A stretch of 64,000 nt of DNA. Source: Erythrophleum ivorense. Its lineage: Eukaryota; Streptophyta; Magnoliopsida; Fabales; Fabaceae. The translations under genes were made by a program, and so were the position numbers. This document shows positions 22,376 through 34,069 of the stretch, one piece after another. Position 1 is the first letter of the stretch. Every line of letters begins with the position of its first letter. The notes beneath the pieces were generated by a model. It was not told the origin of the DNA. It saw nothing but the letters and a program-made list of their open reading frames with translations, and made no database searches. Location: NCBI GenBank assembly GCA_026724425.1, contig JAIUCV010000652.1:1-64000 (forward strand). The letters are read 5' to 3'.

Positions 22376-24941
22376 TGACGATTGTGTCACGCAATCTCAA
22401 ATAAAACTAGGAAGCAAAATAAATTTTATAGTTAATGGTGCAATCCTAGGTCATCTCCCTGGGAGTTTATGCCTCAATTTGTTTATGGAAGGGGTATTCT
22501 AAGTATTGCTATTTGAAACTTATTTTGGGGTTTGAAGTACTAGAATTTAATTGACAAAAATCAAAAGAACTTAAACTAAATGAGATGAACAATTAAGAGA
22601 ATATGGTAGCTAGTTTCGCATTGGACTTCCTAGAATTCAATTATCCTTGCCCTTGATTTAGTTTACCAAATTTGGAATTAATTCCTTGCTCTTTAGTGTA
22701 TTCCCTATAAAGATTCTTGAATAACCATCCAAGGTTCAATTTATTAATTATACAAGGAATTTGCAACCACAAGAAACCTTGAATAACTAATTAATTGAAT
22801 TAAGAACAAGAACACACTTTAAACAATTTTAATTGATTAATAGAATCAACTGCACAATTTACTTAAGATACTAATTAACCAATTAGATTAATTAATTCCT
22901 CAAACAATTAATTGCACAAAAATTCTAGTCAATTAATCCAACAACCATTGCATCAATTAACCCAAGATCAAGAGGAATTTGAAGGTGAATTGCATAGCAC
23001 TAATTCTGGAATTTTTATAAATATGTGATGATCGCAATTAAAATTCCAAAATTTAATTATTTTAAACAAACCAATCCGATAATTGTCAACAATTAAATTC
23101 CTAAATCAATCAACTAAACCTAGTCAAATTAATAGAAGATTTAATGCTGGAATTTAAAAGATATAGCAAGGAATTTTTATCCAATTTTGTGAGAAAATAT
23201 AGGGCTCAAATCTTTATCTGGGAGCTTCCAAATTTCAGCCAGCCACCATGGGTGAATTAAGCTGCCATGGAGATTTTATTTGGAGGAGAGTTGATGGATT
23301 GAGTTGCAGCCATGGATGGTAGATGAAAGAATGCTCCCTGGATGTGCTCACGTTCTCCCTGCTTCTCTTATTCTGTTCTTCCTTCTCTTCATTTGAAAAC
23401 CACACTTTTTTTGATGAGTGAATAAATCTATATATAGGCAAGGATTTGCTAAGATATTGTGGCGTGAATGAGTTGGAGTCTGGACTATAAATCAGAGTCG
23501 TGAATGGAATGTGAATCCTCCTTGGAGTGTGCTTCTAGACGATTTAAACATGCTCCTGTTCACGTGATTTTTTTTTATTAACTCCACGTCAACTTTGCAT
23601 GCTTCATTCATTCGTGTTGCTCCACCTTTTGCATGCTGAAATCACGTTTCTTTCTTCCCTCAGCTCCAGGGCTTTTGTTTCACAGTGAATCACGTGCAAC
23701 CCATCTCTTTTTCTGACGTTATTTTCTTCATGTTGGCTTCCATCTTCAGCGTCTTCCAGCGTCTTCACAGCTTAAGCATCCACAAACCAGTAGCTCGAGT
23801 TGTTTGCTTCATTAATCCACACAATTCTGTAGCCAAATTCCAGCTTATTATTTCAATAAAATCTCACGTGCTTAGCTTGTTGCTTCATGCTCTGTTTTCA
23901 GCTCATGCATCGTGCAACTGTAGCTTCATAATGCTTTTGGCTTGCTTCGTTGTTCAGCTCCTTTTCTTTGCTTGTAGCTAGTTCTTCCATGCATCTGCTT
24001 CTACGTAGAACCTTTTCTCGAGCTTCTCTTCCTTAATCTGTAGCTCTTCATTCAGCTTGTTTTGTTCTGAACCTCTGTTTTGCTTATTCTGTTTCAGCTC
24101 AAAACCCGTAGCTTTTGTGCTTTCTTCGTGTAGCTCGAGACTCATCTTTTGTGTGGCTTACTTTGTTGATTCTTCGTGTTGCTCAACATCTATTCCAGCC
24201 ACATTCTATCCAGCTCATATTCTCCTTTAGCTTCCTTTTAATTTACCATGCAAGTTTTCACGTACTGCTCAGCTTCTTCTTTACTCCAGAACCCATAGCT
24301 CCTTTATTCGAATTTTCCCCCAGCTCTCCACGTGATTTCTTCCTATTCTCTAGCTCTCTCTGTTAGCTCAACTTTTCTTCCTACTTAAGCCCTTAGCTGC
24401 TTCTTCCTCATTTGCCTAAGCCTGCCATGTATGCTGCCCATTTAAGCTCCAGCTCTTTGCTTCAATCACCTCAAATGCTTTGTATAGCTTTTTCTTCCAA
24501 CCATGCATATGATTCTTCCATATGCTTTCTCATCATCTATTTCAATCACCCAAACTCGAGACTTCTTCCATTTGCTCATTGCGTTTTTCTGCCCAAGAAA
24601 ACCAAACAAATATAAAAACCTAATATATTATTATTAATAAAACAGAATTATCATCCAATCTTTTCTCTTAAGTCATTTTAATTTTTCAATTCATTTGCCC
24701 AAAAGAAAATTTTGCACAAAATTAATAATTGTTTTAAGGATTGAAAATATTTAATCATCAAAGAATTTTGGAGAATAAAATCTTAGCAATTTAAATCCAA
24801 AAATTCTCCTAATTAATTCAAAATTGTATTATCTTCCAAAATTAACCACAAATTCAAATATTGTATAACAATTGAAGCTCAAATTAATCATTAAAAACAA
24901 TAATAAATGTGGATAAAATATATGAGAATTAGCACTTATTA
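22376..24941 (-). mobile_element. Solo LTR, family E (2.57 kb)
   Basis: Plus-strand ends are TGACGATTG (22376) and GCACTTATTA (24941), with a perfect duplication GCGGT (22371-22375 and 24942-24946). It lies inside LTR D. The minus orientation follows from comparison with the copy at 45522, which has a primer site next to it. No internal coding sequence is present. The stretch 23230-24600 is richer in CT-type runs and gives open frames without domains. Confidence 0.88.
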
Positions 24942-25108
24942 GCGGTCTAAAAGATTATTCTAATTTCACTAGACCTTAATTTACTATATTTGGGGGACTT
25001 CCTTTTGTATCTGGTGAATTTCGCACATTGACGGAGAAACCATATATTACGTTTCTCATGTTTCCTTACATTTTCTTGGATTTTTAGAAAACTGGATGTT
25101 ATAAAAGA

Positions 25109-26403
25109 ATGGCTAACACCTAAATCAAATAATGCAGTTACAAAAAAATTATTTATTCTAATAGTACCTTGAATCAGACTCGAGGACCAGCTAGCCTCCT
25201 GCTGTGGCAAGACAAAGACTCTACCCTGGGTCTGAGGTCTAGGAACAAAAGCCATCTCCCTCTACTGTGTGAATTGTGAAGGAGCCTAGATGCAGTCCCT
25301 AGCCATATGTCATAGCCTACCACATTGGAAGCATGCCTACTATCCTGCGTAGCATGGTTTGGTTCCATGGTTCTTGCCACACTAGGGACATGTCATGGGT
25401 GTAGAGCTACCTCTACAGGACTGAGTTCTCTGTTTCTTGCTCCTTCGGCTCCATTGACTTCTGCCACCTCTCCTGCTAGTAACTATAGCTTGTGATCCCT
25501 CTCTAGGTCTCTTGGGCTCAGGGAAGGGTGGTTTGGCATTGGAGGTAGGCTACATTATTCTGAGGTTCACCTTTGTCACTCTGCATATCTCAACCAGGGT
25601 GTTAAAGTGCCTAATTCTCTGTGGCACTACCCTGTCTCTGATCTCTGGAAGCAGACCTTTCTCTAGTCTATCTGCTTTCCACCATTCATCATCATGTCTC
25701 TGCGAATAAGAGGAATATCGAGAGATCTCTACAAACTTAGCCATGTACTGGTCCACAAACATCCTGTCTGTCTGTTTCAAGAGTATAAATTCTGACTCCT
25801 CATCTCTAACTGAATTAGGGAAGTACCTCTCATAAAAGTCCTGGAGGAATGTCTCCCATGTAATCAGAAGGTTCCTCGCCTACAAGATAGGCTCAATGCC
25901 CCTCCACCAGAAATCTGCTTCGTTCTCTAATTGGAAGATAGCCATAGTGGCTTTTCTGCTTAAACGTGCACTCCATCATCCAGAAGATTTTCTCTAACTG
26001 CATAATCCAGGCCTCAGCTTTCTTTGTGTTCATCTCACCATCAAAGGTGGGAGGCTTGAATTTCTTGAAATGAGTAATAACCTGGCTAATAGAGTGCTAT
26101 TCTTAGGCTGAAGGCGTTTGAGCTGGTGGAATAGGGGCAACCATCTGTACGTGTGGCTGTGGGTATAAGTGAGTCACCCCTGAATGCTCGGGATGATCTA
26201 AGTGGTGAGGTGGCTGTGGGGGAAGAGGTGTAGGGCTCTGGTTGTCTCTCAGCAAGCTGTTCTTGTAACTGCATGATCACGACTTGCTGCTGATCCAGGA
26301 GAGTTATAATAGATTGTAGGGCTCTAACAACCGGATCACTAGGCTTGGCTCTGTCATCTGAACGAGCCTCTCTAGAAAGCTGACCTCTCCTAGTGTTCAC
26401 CAT
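25109..26403 (-). pseudogene. Element A gag and start of protease
   Basis: Gag starts at the ATG at 26403 (MVNTRRGQLSRE), followed by a glutamine-rich coiled stretch (LDQQQVVIMQLQEQL). After a frameshift come FKKFKPPTFDGEM and the WIMQLEKIF block, then MKQTDRMFVDQYMAKFVEIS (about 25720-25780), typical of plant gypsy gag. A zinc knuckle follows near 25280-25330 (CFQCGRL-HMARDC), broken by stops. The retropepsin start reads ALFDLGVSHSF, where the usual D-S/T-G loop has become DLG. The frame breaks at 25109 where LTR D enters. Structural polyprotein remnant; not functional. Confidence 0.9.
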
Positions 26404-26548
26404 AGCTTTGAAACATCATAGCAAAATTTAACATGAAAAGGGAATACTTTCACACCGTCACACATTCAATTCATCCACAAATAAGCTCATATACATCTAG
26501 GCAACTCATAAACACAAGCCATAACCCACATCAAGAGCCTGAACCTTT
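26404..26548 (-). other. Untranslated leader of element A
   Basis: The 145 bp between the primer site and the gag start codon on the minus strand. It has no ATG-led frame of note. The short leader is normal for this group. Confidence 0.75.
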
Positions 26549-26560
26549 GCTCCGATACCA
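26549..26560 (-). promoter_or_regulatory. Primer binding site of element A (initiator Met tRNA)
   Basis: Minus strand TGGTATCGGAGC, one base from the standard plant TGGTATCAGAGC that pairs with the 3' end of initiator methionine tRNA. It lies 5 bp from the 5' LTR end and primes minus-strand cDNA. Confidence 0.9.
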
Positions 26561-26565
26561 ATAAA

Positions 26566-29500
26566 TGTAACACCATATATTTTTAACCTTTCTCATACAA
26601 TTTCTATACCTCATGCCATACACTTCTCAATAATTACAAGAAAATGGCATATAAATAATAAATTTCTTTGTATTGTATAGGGTATAAAAATTCCATTCAG
26701 TGTCACGTGGACCATTTGAGTTTATGTATCACATTCTTATGTTTAATTACATAGATACAACTCATTTCCATCACCAAAAATGGCCTAGAACTCGTATAAG
26801 CACAAGAACACATAAAATCCACAATAGTAGCCTTGGCCAGAATTTGGCCTTTTTTGTCACAACTTTTGGAAAATCATAACTAATTCTAGAAAAATAGAAA
26901 TCATGCATTCTTTTCAATTCTAGAAATTTACACATGTCTACTTTATAGTAAAAATATTTTCAGGCCATGAAACATAACACAAAAGACGTTTGACATTTGA
27001 AAAGGTGCAGAGGTCAGATTGACGATTGGTACTATCACAAGTTTTTGCTATAAAATTCAAAAATGTCCAATTAATTCCACAAAAATCCAATTTAGGCAAA
27101 TGATACCAATATATAAGGCTACAGATGTTAAATAGAGGGTAAAAATAACTTCAAACCCATCCAGGTACATCTAGAATTTGAAAACTAATCAAATAGTGCC
27201 TAAGGTCTATCTGAATGTTTGATACTGGGAAAATATTTCAAAAACTCATATCTCTGTCTCTAGACATCCAAATGAGGTGCTTCTAGTTGACACAAGTCAC
27301 TGGATATGTCTAGTTTCTCTCTGTAAAATTTTGTAACAATTGGACATCATTTTCCCCTAAAGTGACATAATTCATTTTTGAACCTAAGTGAACAGTACCC
27401 TAAACCAAATTTAGAATTTTTTCCAAATTTGAAAATTCATCAAATATTCTATAGACCTCCGAAAATTTTGCACTTTTTGCTTCCCAAAAATCTCTCAACA
27501 AGCTCTAAATGCATGCCAAATCTCAAATCAAGAAGAACTCATTTGGACAAAAAGTGGTATAGGTTTCCAATATGATAAATTTTGGTTCATATTAGAGACC
27601 AAATGTGTCCAAATCGCTTCCCTTTGTGTTTGGCACCTCTTGAGTAAGTTTAAAAGCATGATTATCACTTATATGAATTGTCCAAATGGTTCCAAACCTC
27701 ATACATCTCAATTTGGCCATTCCACTTTCATGTATACACAATTGCACAAAGCCATCAAAGCACCAAGCTTGCCATTACATGCTCAATTTACATTCTAACA
27801 TTCACATAATATAATTTCTCATTTGTACATAATACATTAACAAAATTATACATACTTATAAGGTCACAAGACATATACAACAATAGATTATATCATTTGC
27901 CATTCCTAAGACCTTAAAGTAACCAAATCCATGCACTTTAATGTCAAACTTTCATCTTTCACATGGTTAGCTCCCATTTTCTTGCTCTCTTGGTCCACCT
28001 ACCATGTTAGAACATTAGAGAGGAGGGAATGTGATTTAAAGAATCCTAATAGCTCATCTCCTTTTTAATCATACATAAAAGGTGTAAAACCAATCTTAAA
28101 AATACATACATGAGTATCATAGAATGTGTAATCATTCAAGAAACATTTTCAACATTTGAGCAAGTCATACTTAGCAAACAAAGGCTTGCCAAGTAAGTGG
28201 ATTAGCCTCTCCTATTCATTTGTAGATTTTGGACTTGCCTTACCCATTCTTTAAGAGGTTTTTGGACTCAACCTTACTCTTAGGAGTTAACCTCACTTTT
28301 GGGAGACTCTTTACTTTGTCTTATCCAAACTTTAAGAGTTTTTAGCTCATCCTCACCATGGCTAAGGGTTCTTGGCTTCATAACACTCAAGCAAACTCAA
28401 GCACACATAACAAATATCATTTGAAAATATAATAGATCATCATGGTACCATGACATATGAAATCATGCAAGAATACTTTTCATGGCTTAAAACACATATA
28501 CACACATTCAAAGACAAGCCAAGCATACATTCATGCATGAGAGAAGAAGGAGTAAGCTACCTTGGATGCAACCACACACTTTTCTCTTTGAAATGATACT
28601 CCCTTCCTTAGCCTCACACACACAAAGGTGTGGGAATGATTTCTCTTAGCCAAGACACATTTATGGAAGCCAATTAAGTTTATGGAATTAATTCTAAGGC
28701 CACACAACTTCTTCACACACTAACTTGGTTTATAAACCCTTTTATGTTTCCAAGAATGCACCTAATGAAGTAACACCATCAAATAAATTCTAGGCTTCTT
28801 TCTTTCCTTTTATATATGATTCTTGACTCCTTTTAAGTATCTTGGAGTCATCACACAATTAAAATAAAGAGCCTAACTAGATGTTACTTCTTTAGGTCAT
28901 ATTATGGAACATATAAGGCTAACTCACTTTCTATGGTTTCTAAATTTTTCCTAAGGCCTCCCCTCATTTTCACTCATTATATATGACTTAAAAATGGGGT
29001 TAGAAAAATTTAAAACTCTCCCTAGGTGTGCTAACCCCTTTTGGCCGAGACTAGAAAGCTTTTAAGCATTCATGGATTTTGTTTTGTTTTCTTGATGGAG
29101 AAAGCACATGGGGAGACTTCTAGGGATCTCATGAGCTCATTTAAGCATAGAAATTAAAGTATCAAATCAGATTTTACAAGAAGTACATGAAACCCTAGAA
29201 TTTGCATCTTGAATTTTTAGGATTATTTGTTAATTCTCTTTGTATACTCTTATTCTCCACACTCTTTTTCCTAAGGATCACACTTGGTTATACCTAAAAT
29301 CCAAGCCCTCCTATGGCTTCTTGAGTGGGGCAAAATATAAAGAGAAGAGGAGCAAGGGGTAGCAATCATGGAAGAAGAAATTACCTTATTGTTCCTTGTT
29401 TTCTTACTTAAATCTTGTCTTCTTTAGCCTCCTCTCTTCAAATCCGAATTTTCTCCTTAATTTCTCCCTTAAAACAGATCCATATACTTCAATATAATCA

Positions 29501-30230
29501 CAAGAAAAAAAGGGAAATAGAGGAGAAGAGGTTTGGAAAGGAAAGAGCATGAAAAACTACCATAAGCCTTTGATTTCTCCTCCTCTTTGTCTTCATCTGG
29601 TGCGCCACTCTCCTAGGGTTTTCTTTCTAGTTTAGGGTTGAAACATATGAAGCTATATGAGTGAGGAGGTGGGGCGCCATCTATTTACAGGTGGAAGGAA
29701 TAAACACTTTTAAAAAATTTCTATTTTACCCTTTATTTTTTGCATTTTTGTTTCTAGGTTTTAGCTCCTTTTTGAGAATCGTCTTTTCCATTATAAAATT
29801 TAGGTTCCCAATTTAGGAAAATGCCTTTGGAATCACTCAAATCGGAGCTAAAAATGAATCAGTCAAAGTTTGGGTACACTGATGTTGGAAAATGTCCATC
29901 GGAGGGATTTTAACTATCTCAGGACTTTCTATGGTTTTTAGGGCCTCTGAGAACCTTGGAGAACTCAAAACTTTGATTTAAAAAAAGCCCTCCTATGTGA
30001 ATTCTAAAATTTACTCAAAATTACAAAAATGTCATTTCATTTTGTAAGTTTTTCATTAAATTTCATTTCTTTATTGTAACTCTATTTTTCTTTCCATCTA
30101 AGCCTAGGATTCTCATTTTTAGGAGTCTAGAATGTTACTCAAATTTTTCGAGACCTTAACTAATTCATTTATGGGGACTTGCTTTAAAAATGCGCCCGTT
30201 TATGTTGTTTAACGAAAACTAAACATTATA
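26566..30230 (-). repeat. 5' LTR of element A (3.67 kb)
   Basis: Uninterrupted LTR with plus-strand ends TGTAACACC (26566) and AACATTATA (30230; family form CATTACA). It is followed by the element B integrase at 30231. It corresponds piece by piece to 5105-5252, 8937-10275 and 13836-16023. A short deletion removes the donor-like site near 29560. There is no coding content; domain-less open frames in it are shared by other A LTRs. Confidence 0.92.
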
Positions 30231-31140
30231 CTATCCATTTGACTAAGGATGATAGGTAGTGCTATAATTGAAACTAGTACCTATGGCTTCTTGTAGAGAC
30301 TGCCAAAATTTTGATGTAAACCGTGGGTCTCTATTTGCACAATGCTATTGGGGGCACCATTTAACCTCTCAATTTGATGGACGTACAGTTGAGCTAGTTT
30401 ATCTAGAGGATAAGTGGCTTTAATAGGTAAAAAGTGGGCAAACTTTGTCAATCTATCCACAATCACCCAAATAGCATCATAACCCGAGGATGTTCTAGGG
30501 AAACCCATCATAAACTCCGTGGATATGCTATCCCATTTCCACTCTGTAATCTCTAAAAGGTGTAACAAACTTGCGGGTCTTTGGTGTTTAATCTTAACCT
30601 TCTAACAAACTAGACATTTAGCAACAAATTCAATTATGTCTGACTTCATCCTAGGCCACTAAAAACTCTTTTTAAGATTCCTATACATCTTAGTGGTGTC
30701 CAGATGAATGGTGTACCTACTTTTATGAGCTTCTGACAATATTACATTCCTCAACTCTTCATCCTTGCGTATGCATACTCTACCCTGGTATCTTACTAAA
30801 CCATCCTTTGATAGGTCAAAATCTTTAACCTCACCATCCCCCAATTGCTCTCTAATTCTTCCTAAATGTTCATCTAACTCTTGGGCCTCTTTAATTCTCT
30901 TTATAAAGTCATTCTCTATCCTTAACTCTCCTAGAAGAGGACTACTAGGATGCACTGCAATGGATAAATTCAAATCTCTCAACTCCTCAATCAACCTTTG
31001 CTCCCTAAGTATCATCATTGCCATATGAATAAATTTCCTACTTAAGGCATCGGCGACCACATTCGCCTTCCTTGGATGATACTTTAAGGAGAAGTCATAG
31101 TCCTTGAGAAATTCCATCCACCTTCCTTGCCTCATGTTTA
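30231..31140 (-). pseudogene. Element B integrase and end of RNase H
   Basis: Continuation of the gene at 4349-5104. The minus strand shows DFSLKYHPRKANVVADALSRK (end of the RNase H region), then RNVILSEAHKSRYTIHLDTTK of the zinc-binding domain, then the core ISTEFMMGFPRTSSGYDAIW and VIVDRLTKFAHFLPIKATY. The first catalytic Asp is replaced (STEF where MDF is expected), and the second motif reads QIETH instead of a DRD form. The core therefore carries catalytic losses besides stops. Confidence 0.9.
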
Positions 31141-31440
31141 ACTTCTTTTAGTTAAACAAGTACTTCAAACTCTTATGATCACTATACACCTCAAATTGGG
31201 CACCATAGAGATAGTACCTCTAAATCTTAAGGGTAAAAACTACTGCCGCTGGCTCTAGGTCATAGGTGGGATAATTCTCTTCATGAGGTTTAAGTTGTCT
31301 AGAGGCATAGGTTATCAGTCTACTGTGTTGCATAAAAACACACCCTAATCCCTTCTTAGAATCGTCACTATAAACCATAAAGGTCTCTTTAGGGTCGTGG
31401 ATCACTAATACAGGTGCGGTGGTTAGCCTATTTTTAAGCT
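31141..31440 (-). pseudogene. Element B RNase H
   Basis: Minus-strand fragment with VYSDDSKKGLGCVFMQ and YASRQLKPHEENYPTYDLEPAAVVF. The catalytic Asp and Glu positions remain, although LELAAV has become LEPAAV. Frames are broken at both ends. It sits between RT and integrase as in all Ty3/gypsy elements. Confidence 0.87.
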
Positions 31441-32217
31441 CATGGAAGACATTTTCACATTTGGAATCTTACTCAAATGGTTGATCTTTCCTAGTCAACT
31501 TAGTCAAAGGCATAACTAGCTGAGAAAATCCCTTAATGAATCTCCTATAATAACCAGCTAGACCTAAGAAGCTATGGATTTTGGTCACTGTCTTTGGTCT
31601 CTCCTAATTAAGTACTGCTTCTACCTTACTAGGATCTATCGCTACCTCTTGCTTCAATATCATATGATCTAGGAATTTAACTTCCCAGAGCCAAAATTCA
31701 CACTTGCTCAGCTTAGCATACAATTAATGCTCCCTCAAGGTTTGAAGAACTATCTTAAGATGCTCTTCATGCTTTTCACTACTCCTAGAGTATATAAGGA
31801 TATCATCAATGAACACTATGACAAATCAATTAAGATATGACCTAAAGATTTTATTCATGTAATCCATGAAAATAGTAGGGGCATTGGTTAACCTAAAAGG
31901 CATGACTAGGAACTCATAATGGTCATATCGAGTCCTAAAGGCAATTTTAGGTACATCATCAGCCCTAACTCTAAGTTGATGGTATCCCGATTTAAGATCA
32001 ATCTTTGAAAAGACTGACGCTCCAGCTAATTATTCAAGCAAATCATCAATTCTAGGCAAAGAGTATTTGTTCTTGATGGTCACTTAGTTCAATTGCCTAT
32101 AGTTAATGCAAAGCCTAAGGCTACCATCCTTCTTTTTGACAAACAACACTGGTCCTCCCCATCAAGACACACTTGGCCTAATGAACCCTTTCTTAAGCAA
32201 CTCCTTTAACTGACTTT
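31441..32217 (-). pseudogene. Element B reverse transcriptase
   Basis: Decayed RT on the minus strand. The active-site box FIDD is readable at 31802-31813 in VFIDDILIYSR. Flanking parts resemble the element A RT at 18104-18791. A frameshift around 32195-32220 separates it from the PR linker. Confidence 0.85.
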
Positions 32218-32802
32218 TCAACTCAACCAATTAGCAGGTGCCATTCTGTATAAAGCCTTGTAAGTCATACATATACTGGGTACTAAATCAATAGAGAATT
32301 CTAACTCTCTCTCCAGAGGTAGTCCACTAAACTCTTTAGGGAAAATTTTAGAAAACTCCCTAATCATAGGTATATCTTCCAACCCATCATCAACTTCAAC
32401 ATGCAAAGAAAAGAACACTATGAACCCTTGGCAACCATGCCTAAGGTACCTTCCAGCTTGTACGACAGATATACAAGTAAGCTCAGTTACATGATTAGTT
32501 TCAGGTATGTTGGCAAGTAAAGAAATAGTCTTGCTGTTACAATCAAGTATCACATTATTAGCCGGCAACCAGTCCATACTAATGATTACATCAAAGTCAC
32601 ACAAAGAGATACAAATTAGGTTAAGGGTAGTACAATGGCTATCCAATTGTACAATACAATTCAAGCACACATCATATGTAATCATAGAATATCTAGTAGG
32701 GGTGGACATAGATAATTTAAATGGCAACAGGCTAATTTTATGACCCAGATGCTTAACACAGTCATATAAGATAAATGAGTGGATCACACTTGAGTCAAAC
32801 AA
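32218..32802 (-). pseudogene. Element B protease and PR-RT linker
   Basis: A 194-residue open minus-strand stretch, the longest in the window. It begins at the retropepsin active-site loop MFDSSVIHSF (D-S/T-G changed to DSS), passes the conserved DFDVIISMDWL motif, and ends in the linker IREFSKIFPKEFSGLPLERELEF followed by YRMAP. In the live element the protease releases gag and pol products. The altered loop and the frameshift into RT show that it is inactive. Confidence 0.92.
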
Positions 32803-33990
32803 TGCATCTACAACATGATTATGGACAAGTAAAGTACCTCAAATCAGACTAGGGGATCTACTAGCCTCTTACTGTGTAAATGCAAATGCCCTTCTTTGTG
32901 TAGGTGGTTTAATATGAGGCCAACTCTTGTGACACCATGCAAGTTTATGCATAGTGTCCAGGCATCCCATAATTATAGCATATTGGGCATGGTCCATTAC
33001 CATGGTTCTTCCTACACTTGACATAGGTTGGTGGGACACTAACTGCATTCCTTAAGGGTCCCATACTCCTTCTTTGAGGGATATTTTTTGGGGGTGGTCT
33101 TCTACCCCAAGAGGCACTACCATTGCTAGCTCCCTTTTTAATTCTACCCCTAAAGGGCTCCATTCCCAAGTCATGTTTACCCTCCTAGGTTTCCTTCCTT
33201 TTGGCCTTACTCTCTATCATGGTCCTTTCTGTTACTCTACACTTCTTTACCAATTCATCAAAGTTGTGAATTTGTAAGTTACTATCTTGTCCTTTAACTC
33301 TGGTTTTGAAGCCTCTTTCAAACTTCTCGCTCTTCAATGGCTCATTATCATACTGTGTCAAGCATGAGGGAAAGCGAGACAATTGGATGAACTTAGTTGT
33401 ATATTAATCCACATTCATGTTTCCTTGTTCAAGGAAGTTAAATTTAGCTTCCTTGTCAGCCCTCACTGATGGTGGGAAATACTTGCCCTCAAAGGCGGTT
33501 TAGAAACTTTCCTAAGTCAAAGGTATCCCCCTTGAAGTCAATAGTCTAGAGGCACTCCTCTACTAATGCTTAGCCTCACCTTCCAACTTACATGTAGCCA
33601 ACTTTGCCTTTTGCTTCATGGTGCATGTCATGACTTCAAAGATCTTCTCTAGTTGCATCAGCCATCTCTTAGCTTTCTCAATATCCAACTCCCCTAAAAA
33701 CGATGGAAGGTCAACCTTTCTAAACTTGGCTAACATAATAGAGAGGTTATCATCTTCCCTTTAGGGTCCCGCACCAAGGTTTTGACTATCACTAACACGA
33801 TTCTCCACTGGCACTTCTTGATTTTGCTTGTTCATGGTCTCATGTAATTGTTATAGCACTTGAACAGTGGTTGCATAGGCCTTGACTTACTCTTGTAGCC
33901 GATCAGTCACTACCCTAACTGTAGCTTCATAGGCCTCAACTTGTTCTCTCATTCAATTAGCCATTGTAGCCATGGCCACTTGCATTTTTC
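32803..33990 (-). pseudogene. Element B gag
   Basis: Minus-strand remnant. From C to N: a zinc knuckle CPICYNYGMPGHYA with its second cysteine changed to Tyr (about 32950-33000); a basic stretch (PPPKNIPQRRS); a gag helix region FERGFKTRVKGQDSNLQIHNFDELVKKCRVTERTM; and the N-terminal KFRKVDLPSFLGELDIEKAK block with WLMQLEKIF near 33650-33740. Upstream is an alanine/glutamate-type coiled region (about 33850-33985). Stops and shifts throughout. The same gag family appears on the plus strand at 57380-57537. Confidence 0.86.
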
Positions 33991-34069
33991 ATAGCATCTT
34001 AGCAATTTCCCCTGTGCAGCCATCTCACTCTGTAATGCCATAAGCACAACTATAAGCATCCCTCATTAA

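Larger units (their letters stand above)
19366..25103 (-). mobile_element. Solo LTR, family D, containing LTR E
   Basis: Plus-strand ends are TGTAATACCTCC (19366) and CTGGATGTTATA (25103), flanked by a perfect duplication AAAGA (19361-19365 and 25104-25108) within element A protease codons. Removing it restores a continuous SHSFISYDC reading. About 3.17 kb remains after subtracting LTR E. No gag, pol or primer site is present. The minus orientation is inferred from its head, which resembles the A-type LTR ends at 50264 and 64000, and from a TATA-like run near 20845 read on the minus strand. Confidence 0.88.
5105..30230 (-). mobile_element. Element A: Ty3/gypsy chromovirus with nested insertions
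   Basis: A near-complete element on the minus strand. Order on the plus strand: 3' LTR (5105-16023, twice interrupted), polypurine tract, chromodomain, integrase, RNase H, RT, protease (split by D), gag, leader, Met-tRNA primer site (26549-26560) and 5' LTR (26566-30230). It is inserted in the element B integrase gene. The target CTATC is intact at 30231-30235, and the left copy reads CTAT at 5101-5104 with the first LTR bases lost. Joining the flanks gives continuous integrase codons (MDRQTERT). LTR ends differ at many positions by eye, so the insertion is old. Gag and pol contain many stops. Confidence 0.92.

Noticed and set aside
22740..23130. AATTAATT-rich stretch considered as a matrix attachment region or replication origin
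   Set aside because: It is only AT-rich LTR E sequence, also seen in diverged form in the second E copy. No specific evidence.
23685..24366. Two open frames with hydrophobic, Ser/Phe/Leu-rich translations that resemble signal or membrane segments
   Set aside because: The region is a pyrimidine-rich part of LTR E (many AGCTC and CTTC words), which by itself yields Ser/Leu/Phe codons. No domain, and it lies wholly inside a solo LTR with a perfect duplication.
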